Below, in pieces: positions 6,902-14,562 of a stretch of DNA of 24,914 nt (the stretch's first letter is position 1; every line of letters starts with the position of its first letter). The notes under the pieces were generated by a model that saw nothing but the letters and a program-made list of their open reading frames with translations, was not told the DNA's origin and did no database searches. The translations under genes and the position numbers were made by a program. Origin of the DNA: Planctomycetes bacterium GWF2_50_10 (GTDB lineage: Bacteria; Planctomycetota; Phycisphaerae; Sedimentisphaerales; GWF2-50-10); contig MHYB01000046.1 of NCBI GenBank assembly GCA_001824635.1, forward strand, positions 2,402-27,315. The letters are read 5' to 3'.

Positions 6902-7285
6902 TCAATTTTCGCTTACCACCTTGCTCACCATTTGCGAGGCTCCGGAATATTTCATCCAGAGGTGCTGGGAACTTAGTATGCAGATTGTAATAAGGCCGAT
7001 GAGGAAATATAACGAACCCAATATCAAAAGTGCGATCGCTTTTACGTTCATAGGCAGTGGTATCAAGATCAACAGGGCGATGTGGGCGAGTATAAACCCC
7101 GCAAACATAAGGCCCAGGACGCATTTCAGCGCGACAGCCCCCAAAAAAGCTATTCTCGCGACACCTACTGCCTTGACGTAGGCAGACACGGCCCGTATCT
7201 TGGCTAATTGAATCGCCGCGTCAGAATACCAGCTGAATATATTCTTCAACAATCCAATTACCGTGTGCTTAACGGCATGAACCAT
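6902..7285 (-). CDS. YqjE-like inner-membrane protein
   Basis: A 127-residue protein with an amphipathic N-terminal part (residues 1-42), a hydrophobic stretch that can form one or two membrane segments (about 45-78, with FLGAVALKCVLGLMFAGFIL), and a further segment (about 82-106, AIALLILGSLYFLIGLITIC), then a short polar tail. Size, layout and position directly after a DUF883 gene match the yqjD-yqjE arrangement of enterobacteria, so the name is by context and topology rather than clear sequence identity. A GGGGAGGAAAT ribosome binding site precedes the ATG at 7285. The gap to the upstream gene is 33 bp, so the two are probably cotranscribed. Function is unknown beyond a possible stress-related envelope role. 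Confidence 0.7.
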   Translation of the reverse strand: MVHAVKHTVIGLLKNIFSWYSDAAIQLAKIRAVSAYVKAVGVARIAFLGAVALKCVLGLMFAGFILAHIALLILIPLPMNVKAIALLILGSLYFLIGLITICILSSQHLWMKYSGASQMVSKVVSEN

Positions 7286-7318
7286 AATATTTCCTCCCCA
7301 GCCGCATCAAACAATCTG

Positions 7319-7660
7319 CTACGATGATTTTCTTCCCAGAAGGTATCCCATTATTATGCCCGCGACGGCGATACCGCCTATGTAAACCCACGGTTTTGTG
7401 TGAACACTTTCATCGACAGCAATAGCGGCGTCTTTGATTTTTTCCTGGCCTACCTGCGTTGCGCGGCTAACATTATCCACAGCTGCTCGCGCCTTTGATG
7501 TAACATTGCTTCCCCAGCCTCCGATGACATCCCTTAGATCGGAATACTGGTCGCGCACCATTCCGCGAACTTCCTCTTTCTTTTCGCCCGCTGCCTGCCT
7601 GAGAAGTTCCAAAGCCTCACGAATTTTTTCATTGCTCGGAGTTGTAACCTGCATATTCAT
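7319..7660 (-). CDS. DUF883 family protein (ElaB/YqjD/YgaM-like)
   Basis: A 113-residue protein: a charged helical N-terminal region (about 10-85, with EKIREALELLRQAAGEKKEE and repeated amphipathic helices) followed by a single C-terminal membrane anchor (about 91-108, WVYIGGIAVAGIIMGYLLGR). The HTKPWxxIGxAxxxGxxxGxLLGRK ending is the signature of the DUF883 family. In E. coli, family members are C-tail-anchored inner-membrane proteins, and YqjD has been linked to ribosome association in stationary phase; transfer of that role here is inference. AGGGGGG lies before the ATG at 7660; the ATG two codons later is an alternative. First gene of the two-gene unit. Confidence 0.87.
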   Translation of the reverse strand: MNMQVTTPSNEKIREALELLRQAAGEKKEEVRGMVRDQYSDLRDVIGGWGSNVTSKARAAVDNVSRATQVGQEKIKDAAIAVDESVHTKPWVYIGGIAVAGIIMGYLLGRKSS

Positions 7661-7736
7661 AATGCCCCCTATAAATAAACCGTTAATAGTTGACGACCAT
7701 ACGATGTAAATCCCCCAGCTTTGAGACTAGAGTAAG

Positions 7737-7764
7737 TATATAAGCAAAGCCGCATTGAAATCAA
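7737..7764 (-). promoter_or_regulatory. Candidate promoter of the DUF883/YqjE-like operon
   Basis: On the minus strand, TTGATT (7759-7764) is separated by 16 bp from TATATA (7737-7742). Both boxes match the sigma-70 consensus at four of six positions. The 5' leader would be about 70 bases. Confidence 0.3.
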
Positions 7765-7894
7765 TACAAAGAAGAAAAAAAATATTACGGCAGGCTGATT
7801 TTTTTAGCTTCATTTCCCGCAAAAGCGACTAAGGGATTTAGCGTGGATAAATCAGAGCAAGCCTGATGTGTGCAAAATGCATTGTGGTGTATAG

Positions 7895-7903
7895 TGCTAC
7901 AAT
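7895..7903 (+). promoter_or_regulatory. Candidate extended -10 promoter
   Basis: TGCTACAAT is an extended -10 element (TGn then TACAAT, five of six matches). There is no recognisable -35. Transcription from here would begin after the upstream ATG at 7866 and so favour translation from the ATG at 7977. Confidence 0.3.
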
Positions 7904-7976
7904 CTTCGCGAGTGCAAAAAAATGTGCGAGGGAACTGTCAGACAATAGGTATACAACCTGGGGGGAATGTTCTCTA

Positions 7977-8726
7977 ATGGAAGCTATCAATGCCATCGAG
8001 GGTGGGAATATTTATTTTTTTTACAGGCAGAATATACGCGAGGATTTTCCAGAATCCGGTACCGATATTCAGCACTTCTTCATGGTAATGAACCCGCATG
8101 ACCAGCGATTGTACAGACTTGCCATTCTTGGCAAAAAGACGGGCGAAGAAGGTGAGGGCAGCGAGCGGATCTGGGGCGTGATAAGCAAGGTAACATCCAT
8201 TGCTGAGCAGGTGGAGTCAGAAATGGATCCCCGTAAGTACCTTACCAAGTCACGGGGTGAAAGGCAGCTCAAATCTTCGCGGTTATGCGGAGAGGGATTA
8301 TATCGGATTGTCAAGCACGCCAACCATACACATCTTGCGTACTGTCTCGAAGTGCCCGAAAACCCCGATGAGATCGTGCAGCAGCTTGCGCTTGAACGAG
8401 AAGCCAGCTATATATTAAGGATACGCAATCCTGCCAAGCCCTCGCCGAAGACGCTGGGTCTGGAGAATCTTATCCTTCCGGATTATCCCGCAAGGCTTGA
8501 CACTATGTTTGAAGACCGGAGATTCATAGATGCCGATCCGCCAGAATTTCTGGATTATGAAGGCACTGGGATAATGCTTGTTTCATCGGTCTACGAGCAC
8601 ATCAACAGCGGGCTGGAACTCGAAAGGAACGAAGAAGCGAACGCGTCGGCAGATATTCTGAATCAGCTTAGATACGATCTGGGACAAACTCACCTTGAAC
8701 CGCTGATTCGAGGAAGATGGAGATAA
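7977..8726 (+). CDS. Conserved protein of unknown function, 249 aa
   Basis: The protein proper starts MEAINAIEGGNIYFFYRQNI and continues with IQHFFMVMNPHDQRLYRLAILGKK, IWGVISKV, KYLTKSRGERQLKSSRLCGEGLYRIV, HLAYCLEVPENPDEIVQQL and SYILRIRNP. I recognise this layout ('GNIYFFYRPRV', 'TKTRGERxxPxARPxGEGxY', 'HLAYxLELPExPGxVQ', 'SYxLSVKNP', 'DYEGxExxLV') from an uncharacterised bacterial family of about 250 residues; no activity is known to me. It has no signal peptide or membrane segment and looks cytoplasmic. The ATG at 7977 is chosen because it coincides with the conserved start and has GGGGGGA about 10 bases upstream; an in-frame ATG at 7866 would add 37 unconvincing residues. It is 104 bp ahead of the glycan operon on the same strand, and cotranscription is possible but unproven. 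Confidence 0.78.
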   Translation: MEAINAIEGGNIYFFYRQNIREDFPESGTDIQHFFMVMNPHDQRLYRLAILGKKTGEEGEGSERIWGVISKVTSIAEQVESEMDPRKYLTKSRGERQLKSSRLCGEGLYRIVKHANHTHLAYCLEVPENPDEIVQQLALEREASYILRIRNPAKPSPKTLGLENLILPDYPARLDTMFEDRRFIDADPPEFLDYEGTGIMLVSSVYEHINSGLELERNEEANASADILNQLRYDLGQTHLEPLIRGRWR

Positions 8727-8830
8727 GTGAGAAAACATATTGTTAATGCCCAACGTTTTGGATAAGGTGACGTGAGTGTGCGTAACAGCATGGGTGGTAT
8801 TCAACAATGAAAAAGCATACGGGGGGTCAA

Positions 8831-9907
8831 ATGAAAACCGCTCTGATAACCGGTGCCGCGGGGTTTATCGGCAGTCATTTGTGTGATAAATTCTTGGAAG
8901 AGGGTTATGCTGTCATCGGCGTCGATAATTTTCTAAGCGGCAGCGAGGAGAATATCTCGCGGCTTCACCATAATGCCAACTTTTCATTTATACGTTATGA
9001 TGTAACCAATTTTCTCTATGTCCCCGGGCCGGTAAATGTAATTCTCCATTTTGCATGTCCTGCAAGCCCGGTCGATTATATGCGGTTTCCGATAGAGACG
9101 CTCAAGGTCGATTCGCTTGGCACGCTTAATACGCTTGGACTCGCCAAAGCCAAGAAGGCGAAATTCGTCATGGCATCGACATCGGAAGTTTACGGCGATC
9201 CGGCTGTTCATCCCCAGCGCGAGGATTACTGGGGTAATGTTAATCCGGTAGGGCCGAGATCGGTGTATGATGAGGCAAAGCGATTTTCAGAGGCGCTTGC
9301 AACGGCATATCACAGGCATCATGGCGTAGCTGCCAGGATAGTACGCATATTCAATACATACGGGCCGAGGATGCGCCTTGACGACGGCAGGGTGGTGCCG
9401 AATTTTCTTGCGCAGGCGCTGCGAAACAAATCGCTTACGGTATATGGGGATGGTAGTCAGACAAGGAGTTTCTGTTTTGTGAGCGACCTGGTTGAGGCGA
9501 TATATAAAGTCGCAACGATGGAGAATATCGATGGGCAGGTATTCAATATTGGTAACCCTGAGGAATTCAAGATCGTAGATTTCGCCAAGCTCGTGCTGGG
9601 GGCGATAGACACCACTTCAAAAATAATTTACAGGCCTTTGCCGCCCGATGATCCAAAGAAGCGCAGGCCTGATATAACCAAAGCCAGGCAGGTATTAAAA
9701 TGGCAGCCTGTTGTAAATCTTGAACAGGGACTGGCCAAAACCATAGCACATTTTGAGCAGCGCGTAAAACCTCGCAGGGTTTCGATTTTCGAAAAGGTAT
9801 TGACTCCGGCCGAGCTTGGCGGCAAGGGAATTGACGAGGCTGCGATGGTTATAAAGGGTAAAAGGAATAGAGACTTGCTGACAGAGCCTACGCTTGCCGG
9901 CGAATAA
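8831..9907 (+). CDS. UDP-glucuronate decarboxylase (UDP-xylose synthase)
   Basis: A short-chain dehydrogenase/reductase of the extended type. It has the Rossmann glycine motif GAAGFIG (8-14), HFACPASPVDY (73-83), the catalytic triad region ASTSEVYGDP (115-124) with Tyr146 and Lys150 in SVYDEAKR, and the UXS hallmarks VHPQ.EDYWGNVNPVGPRS (127-144) and RIFNTYGPRMRLDDGRVVPNF. It should oxidise and decarboxylate UDP-glucuronate to UDP-xylose with bound NAD, in the cytoplasm. A tail of about 40 residues after the usual end (from about residue 318) is unusual. The ATG at 8831 is preferred because GGGGGG lies 5 bases upstream; an in-frame ATG at 8807 would add 8 residues without a ribosome binding site. 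First gene of the glycan operon; the next gene is 14 bp away. Confidence 0.88.
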   Translation: MKTALITGAAGFIGSHLCDKFLEEGYAVIGVDNFLSGSEENISRLHHNANFSFIRYDVTNFLYVPGPVNVILHFACPASPVDYMRFPIETLKVDSLGTLNTLGLAKAKKAKFVMASTSEVYGDPAVHPQREDYWGNVNPVGPRSVYDEAKRFSEALATAYHRHHGVAARIVRIFNTYGPRMRLDDGRVVPNFLAQALRNKSLTVYGDGSQTRSFCFVSDLVEAIYKVATMENIDGQVFNIGNPEEFKIVDFAKLVLGAIDTTSKIIYRPLPPDDPKKRRPDITKARQVLKWQPVVNLEQGLAKTIAHFEQRVKPRRVSIFEKVLTPAELGGKGIDEAAMVIKGKRNRDLLTEPTLAGE

Positions 9908-9921
9908 CGGGAGATTGGGGG

Positions 9922-11037
9922 ATGGCAAAACAGGTATTGATCACCGGTGGGGCCGGGTTTATCGGCTCACACCTTACAGACGAACTGATCCGGCACAATT
10001 GTCATGTTCGGGTGCTTGATAATCTAAGCGAGCAGGTACACGGGCCTGGGGCAAAAAGGCCGCAATACCTGGCGAAAGAAGTTGAACTCATTGTGGGTGA
10101 TGTTTGCGATGCCATGACTGTGCGTGATGCGCTGGATGGTGTCGATTGTGTGTTTCATTTCGCAGCATGCGTTGGCGTGGGGCAGAGCATGTATGAGATC
10201 GCGCGGTACACGGCAGTGAATAATTACGGCACCGCGATCTTGCTGGAAGAACTGATCGAGCATCCCGTCCGCAAACTGGTGGTTGCGTCCAGCATGAGCA
10301 TCTACGGCGAGGGGCTTTATAAGGATGCCGCGGGGAATATCTGCCCGACGGCCGGTCGGAATATCGCGCAACTCAAGGCTGGGCTGTGGGATATTGGCGA
10401 TGATGCCGGTTCGGCGCTTATCCCTGCCGCAACGCCGGAAAGCAAGGTAAGCTGTCTTAATTCAATATATGCCCTTTCAAAGTTTGACCAGGAACAAATG
10501 TGCCTGATATTCGGTAATGCGTATGGCTTAGATACAACGGCGCTTAGATTCTTTAACGTGTACGGCACAAGGCAGGCACTTTCAAACCCTTATACAGGTG
10601 TTCTTGCGATTTTTATTTCCAGACTTCTCAATAATAAAGCGCCCCTGATTTATGAAGACGGCAGGCAATTGCGGGATTTTATCAGTGTTCATGATGTGGC
10701 GCGGGCTTGTAGGCTGGTTATGGACTCAAGCAGGGCTGCGGGCGAGGTTTTCAATATCGGCTCGGGGCAGAAATATCCGATACAACAAATCGCTACTCGC
10801 CTTGCCGCGGAGATGGGCAAGAATATCAAACCTGAGATAACAGGCAAATACCGGGTTGGGGACGTGAGACATTGTTTTGCAGATATCACCAAGGCCAGGG
10901 AGGTGCTTGGATTTTCGCCGCAGGTGCCGTTCGAGCATGGCATCATGGAGCTTGTCGAATGGGTAAAGAGCCAGCACGCTATAGATAAAGCGGAACAAGC
11001 TGTTGGAGAACTTGACAGGAGGAAGTTGATGATATGA
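9922..11037 (+). CDS. NAD-dependent sugar epimerase, dTDP-L-rhamnose 4-epimerase-like
   Basis: Extended SDR of 371 residues with GGAGFIGS (9-16), catalytic Ser in ASSMSIYGEG (122-131), and YALSK (Tyr183, Lys187). The segment LRFFNVYGTRQALSNPYTGV...IFISRLLNNKAPLIYEDGRQLRDFISVHDVA and the insert of about 45 residues between the Ser motif and YxxxK are what I know from proteins annotated as dTDP-L-rhamnose 4-epimerase, which interconvert dTDP-L-rhamnose and dTDP-6-deoxy-L-talose. The general fold and NAD chemistry are secure; the exact nucleotide sugar is inferred. GGGGG lies directly upstream of the ATG, 14 bp after the previous stop, and the last codons overlap the next gene (ATGA). Confidence 0.8.
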   Translation: MAKQVLITGGAGFIGSHLTDELIRHNCHVRVLDNLSEQVHGPGAKRPQYLAKEVELIVGDVCDAMTVRDALDGVDCVFHFAACVGVGQSMYEIARYTAVNNYGTAILLEELIEHPVRKLVVASSMSIYGEGLYKDAAGNICPTAGRNIAQLKAGLWDIGDDAGSALIPAATPESKVSCLNSIYALSKFDQEQMCLIFGNAYGLDTTALRFFNVYGTRQALSNPYTGVLAIFISRLLNNKAPLIYEDGRQLRDFISVHDVARACRLVMDSSRAAGEVFNIGSGQKYPIQQIATRLAAEMGKNIKPEITGKYRVGDVRHCFADITKAREVLGFSPQVPFEHGIMELVEWVKSQHAIDKAEQAVGELDRRKLMI

Positions 11038-12155
11038 CAAACGTAAACCGATCAGATATGTTTATTTCACATGATACGGGTGCATATGCTCCGCAAAAAC
11101 CCGTGCTCATCACAGGCGGGGCGGGATTCATCGGGACAAACCTTGCGGCCAGGCTTGCTTCATTGGGTCAGCAGGTGCTGGTATTTGATAATCTCTCACG
11201 GGCTGGAGTGGAAAAAAATCTTAACTGGCTCACAACCACTTTCCCGCAGCAAATACACATCAAAATAGCCGATGTCCGCAATAAGGTAGCGATAACGGGT
11301 GCGGTGGACGCTTCGTCAATGGTGTTCCATTTCGCCGCGCAGGTAGCGGTAACAACGAGCATCGATACGCCGATGCGGGATTTCGAGGTTAACGCGGGCG
11401 GTACTCTCAATGTGCTTGAGGCCATACGCACCAGCAGGCACAGACCCGCTATCGTATATACATCCACAAACAAAGTCTACGGCCAGATGGAAGATTTGGC
11501 ACTTGCGGTTAGTGATAACCGCTATGAGCCGATAGATTCGTCGATCTCCGCAAGCGGATTCGATGAAAGCAGAACGCTGGATTTTTACAGTCCATACGGT
11601 TGCTCAAAAGGTTGCGCGGATCAGTATGTGCTCGATTACGCGCGAACGTACGACATCAGGGCAACAGTGCTGCGGATGAGCTGCATATACGGGCCGCACC
11701 AGCATGGCAATGAAGACCAGGGGTGGGTTGCACATTTCATCAAACAGGCACTGGAGGATAATCGGCTGACGATTTACGGCGACGGCAAACAGGTGCGCGA
11801 CATACTTTTCGTGGACGATCTTGTAAATGCTTTCCTGCTCATGCAAAGTCAAACCGAAGTTGTTGGAGGAAAGGTGTTCAACATAGGCGGCGGGCCGTCC
11901 AATACTGTAAGCCTGCTGGAGCTTACAGATATGATCGGGCAGATTGTGGGTAAAAAAATGAGCCTGCGATTCGAGGACTGGCGAAAGGGCGATCAGAAAT
12001 ATTATGTTTCGAACACATCCAAATTCAGTAATCTTACCGGCTGGCAGCCGCGCACAAATACAAATAAAGGCGTTGGGCTGCTTTATGAATGGCTCGCCGG
12101 TGAACATAAAATTAAGGCACACCGCGTTCAATTCCAGGAGGCGCAGGTGAGATGA
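11034..12155 (+). CDS. NAD-dependent sugar epimerase, CDP-paratose 2-epimerase-like
   Basis: Extended SDR of 373 residues. After a leader of about 20 residues it has VLITGGAGFIGTNLA (24-38), FHFAAQVAVTTSIDTP, the active-site strand YTSTNKVYG (142-150) and YGCSK (Tyr188, Lys192). FDESRTLDFYSPYGCSKGCADQYVLDYAR, followed by RMSCIYGPHQHGNEDQGWVAHF, closely resembles the tyvelose/CDP-paratose 2-epimerase group, which inverts C2 of a 3,6-dideoxyhexose through NAD redox chemistry. No genes for CDP-dideoxy sugar supply are in the window, so the real substrate may be another nucleotide sugar. It overlaps the previous gene by 4 bp, with AGGAGG at 11017-11022, and the next gene by 4 bp. Confidence 0.8.
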   Translation: MTNVNRSDMFISHDTGAYAPQKPVLITGGAGFIGTNLAARLASLGQQVLVFDNLSRAGVEKNLNWLTTTFPQQIHIKIADVRNKVAITGAVDASSMVFHFAAQVAVTTSIDTPMRDFEVNAGGTLNVLEAIRTSRHRPAIVYTSTNKVYGQMEDLALAVSDNRYEPIDSSISASGFDESRTLDFYSPYGCSKGCADQYVLDYARTYDIRATVLRMSCIYGPHQHGNEDQGWVAHFIKQALEDNRLTIYGDGKQVRDILFVDDLVNAFLLMQSQTEVVGGKVFNIGGGPSNTVSLLELTDMIGQIVGKKMSLRFEDWRKGDQKYYVSNTSKFSNLTGWQPRTNTNKGVGLLYEWLAGEHKIKAHRVQFQEAQVR

Positions 12156-13441
12156 AATTTGCTTTAGTTAATCCTAACTGGAAATTCCCTAACAGCATCT
12201 ACTTCGGGTGCAGTCATTATCATTTGCCGCTGGAGTATGGCTACGCCGCCAATATTCTAAAAACCCAGGGGCACGAGGCCGTGATTTTAGACGCGCATCT
12301 CACAGATATATCCAATGAGCAGATACGCGCCGAACTGGTGCAGATACAACCCGATATAACCGTGATAACAACTGCGCCGACATATTTGTTCTGGAGATGC
12401 CCGCCGCCGGAACTTTCAATACCGATGGCTCTCGCCGATGCGATTAGGGATATATGTGGCCGGCTCATCGTTGTCGGCCCGCATGGCTCTACGACTCCTA
12501 AATATGTTCTCGATAAACTCGGCGCCGATGCGGTTGTGATCGGTGAATGCGAGGACATGCTCGCCAACTTTATAGCGGATAAAAGCCAGTGGCACAACAT
12601 GCCATCGGTATGCACAAAAGTGAACGGCGAAGTGGTACTGAATTGGCCGCCGCATGAGGTGGATATCGGCAAGCACGATGCGATATGCTGGCCAAGTGAT
12701 TTTATAGGTTTCCACACTCACCAGCATCATAGATTCGACAGTGAGCCGATCGGCCCTGGCGGCGAAGTAGAAGCTTCCCGCGGATGTCCATTCCACTGCT
12801 CATTCTGTGCCAAGCACAGCTGTCGGGACCGGTACCGTAAACGCAACCTTGATGCTGTGGTTAAAGAAATCGATATGCTCATATCGCAAGGCGTTGAATA
12901 TATTTATTTCATAGATGAAATATTTTTGCCGGATGGAGAGATGCTCGGTGCCCTTGAAACGAGAAATATATCTTTCGGCATCCAGACGAGGATAGATATG
13001 TGGTCGGCCGCCCAGCTTGACAGGCTTGGCCATGCGGGGTGCGTATCGATTGAAGCCGGTATCGAGAGTATATCTGACCGGGGCAGGAGACATCTGAACA
13101 AGAACTGCAGGCTCACAACAGATCAGCTCACAGAGCTGCTTATGCGCGCCAGGCAGACCGTTCCGTTTGTCCAGGCCACGCTTATGGATATAGGTATCGA
13201 CGACCCCCAGCAGATGCAGAACTGGCGACAGATGCTCAGCGACGAGGGAATATGGGCAAATAAACCAGTGCCGCTGTATCCTTACCCAGGCTCGCTGGAA
13301 TACGTTCGGCACTGGGGTGTGCCGGATGACGAGGCCTGGATACGTTCACACGAATACTATCTCTCTTTAACATCTGAGTTCTCCGATATTCAGGATTCCA
13401 GGCCTCTGCCGCTGTCGGTATTGGAAGCGGGTACAAGATGA
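12152..13441 (+). CDS. B12-binding-domain radical SAM enzyme
   Basis: A 429-residue protein of the cobalamin-binding radical SAM class. Residues about 1-135 form the B12-type Rossmann domain: MKFALVNPN start, LEYGYAANILKTQGHEAVILDA, PDITVITTAPTY, and VVGPHGSTTPKYVL followed by DAVVIGECE, which parallels the 'GGPHxTxxPeevL...vDxVViGEgE' pattern. The radical SAM core starts at EASRGCPFHCSFC with the CX3CX2C cluster ligands Cys212, Cys216 and Cys219. ISQGVEYIYFIDEIF, FGIQTRID, and GCVSIEAGIESISDRGRRHLNK (the GIES strand) follow. It may belong to the group defined as TIGR04295 (B12_rSAM_oligo), which I recall in oligosaccharide clusters; this is unverified. The reaction (methylation, ring or carbon-skeleton change of a sugar) is unknown. 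AGGAGG at 12136-12141; 4-bp overlaps on both sides. Confidence 0.85.
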   Translation: MKFALVNPNWKFPNSIYFGCSHYHLPLEYGYAANILKTQGHEAVILDAHLTDISNEQIRAELVQIQPDITVITTAPTYLFWRCPPPELSIPMALADAIRDICGRLIVVGPHGSTTPKYVLDKLGADAVVIGECEDMLANFIADKSQWHNMPSVCTKVNGEVVLNWPPHEVDIGKHDAICWPSDFIGFHTHQHHRFDSEPIGPGGEVEASRGCPFHCSFCAKHSCRDRYRKRNLDAVVKEIDMLISQGVEYIYFIDEIFLPDGEMLGALETRNISFGIQTRIDMWSAAQLDRLGHAGCVSIEAGIESISDRGRRHLNKNCRLTTDQLTELLMRARQTVPFVQATLMDIGIDDPQQMQNWRQMLSDEGIWANKPVPLYPYPGSLEYVRHWGVPDDEAWIRSHEYYLSLTSEFSDIQDSRPLPLSVLEAGTR

Positions 13442-14562
13442 ACGCGACCACAAACCATATTCCGCGAAAAATTCTGATGACAGCCGATAACGTCGGCGGC
13501 GTGTGGGCGTATGCTGTCGAACTTTGCGGGCAATTATGTGCGCATGGAACCCAGGTAATGCTGGCCGTGACCGGCGCTGCGTTTACACAGGCCCAGCAAA
13601 ATGAAACAGCAAGGATCGATAAGCTCCAAGCCAGGTGGCGGCCTTACAAGCTGGAATGGATGCCGGACAGTGAGGGCGATATCCGCCGGACCGGGGACTG
13701 GCTCATCGAGCTTTGTCACGAAACAGAACCGGATATAGTGCATTTGAATAACTACGCGCATGCGGCACTGCCGTTCGGCGTGCCGGTTCTGGTGACAGCG
13801 CACTCGAGCGTGTGTACGTGGTTTGAATCTGTCAAGGGCGTTGAAATGCCGGCTCAGTATAGTTCTTACAAAGAATGGATACAAACGGGGCTTGATGCGG
13901 CGGACATAGTGGTTGCGCCGACAATGGCAATGCTGGAGTCTCTGTGGCGCAGATATGGCGTGGACTGGAAGGGTACCGTAATACATAACGGCAGAAGCGG
14001 CTTCGAATCCTGCCGGGGCTCCAAAGAAGAAATTATTTTATCTATGGGCAGGCTGTGGGATGAGGGAAAAAACATCGCGGTACTGGAACGGATAGCCGGG
14101 CGATTACCTTGGCCTGTTTATGTAGCGGGAGAACTGGCCAGTCCCGATGGCAGCAGCAGAAGTTTTAACAATATTAGCGCGATCGGAATGCTTGAACCAG
14201 ATTCTGTCAGGCAGTGGTTATTACGGACGGCTATTTACGCAGCTCCTGCCAAATATGAGCCGTTTGGTCTTGGCATACTGGAAGCGGCTATGGCCGGCTG
14301 TGCGCTGGTGCTTGGCGATATTCCAAGTCTGAGAGAACTTTGGGACGGGTGCGCGGTTTTTGCATCGCCCGATGATGAGGAGCAGCTTGAAAAAGCGATA
14401 ATAGGCCTTATACAAAACGCTTATCGCCGAAAGCAAATGGGGCAAAAAGCAATGAACAGGGCAGAAATGTATTCAGCCCGCGCGATGGGCACAAAATACA
14501 TGGAACTATATAGTGAGCTTTTAAATGTATCAAAGCAGTCGCTTGAAGGATCGCTGATATGA
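13438..14562 (+). CDS. GT4-family glycosyltransferase
   Basis: A 374-residue GT-B fold glycosyltransferase. The N-terminal domain has DNVGGVWAYAVELCGQL (18-34), a donor/acceptor loop typical of GT4 enzymes, and PDIVHLNNY (98-106). The C-terminal domain has IHNG (182-185), ILSMGRLWDEGKN (200-212) with the conserved Arg and Lys, and the E-x7-E motif EPFGLGILE (274-282) that binds the nucleotide sugar. No membrane segment; cytoplasmic or membrane-peripheral. It probably adds one sugar, retaining the anomeric configuration, to the operon's product. Overlaps by 4 bp (ATGA) with both the radical SAM gene before it and the CgeB-like gene after it. Confidence 0.87.
   Translation: MNATTNHIPRKILMTADNVGGVWAYAVELCGQLCAHGTQVMLAVTGAAFTQAQQNETARIDKLQARWRPYKLEWMPDSEGDIRRTGDWLIELCHETEPDIVHLNNYAHAALPFGVPVLVTAHSSVCTWFESVKGVEMPAQYSSYKEWIQTGLDAADIVVAPTMAMLESLWRRYGVDWKGTVIHNGRSGFESCRGSKEEIILSMGRLWDEGKNIAVLERIAGRLPWPVYVAGELASPDGSSRSFNNISAIGMLEPDSVRQWLLRTAIYAAPAKYEPFGLGILEAAMAGCALVLGDIPSLRELWDGCAVFASPDDEEQLEKAIIGLIQNAYRRKQMGQKAMNRAEMYSARAMGTKYMELYSELLNVSKQSLEGSLI

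Larger units (their letters stand above)
7661..7976. other. Divergent spacer between DUF883 and the 249-aa protein gene
   Basis: A 316-base stretch with an A-rich segment near 7765-7795 and candidate promoters in both directions (7737-7764 minus, 7895-7903 plus). The plus-strand frame of the next gene is open from 7866, but the extra 37 codons have no ribosome binding site and do not look like part of the conserved protein, so this is taken as untranslated. Confidence 0.5.

Noticed and set aside
6828..7124. N-terminal extension of the SGNH hydrolase by 99 codons
   Set aside because: It overlaps the YqjE-like gene and its terminator, whereas the ATG at 6827 starts a proper signal peptide.
8727..8830. 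Promoter for the glycan operon (TTGTTA...TAAGGT)
   Set aside because: Spacing of 17 bp is right but the -10 matches the consensus at only three positions, so it was not called.
11604..12131. Minus-strand 175-codon frame inside the CDP-paratose 2-epimerase-like gene
   Set aside because: Antisense to a convincing SDR gene; composition reflects the coding strand.
12800..13312. Minus-strand 170-codon frame inside the radical SAM gene
   Set aside because: Antisense to a convincing gene and without motifs.
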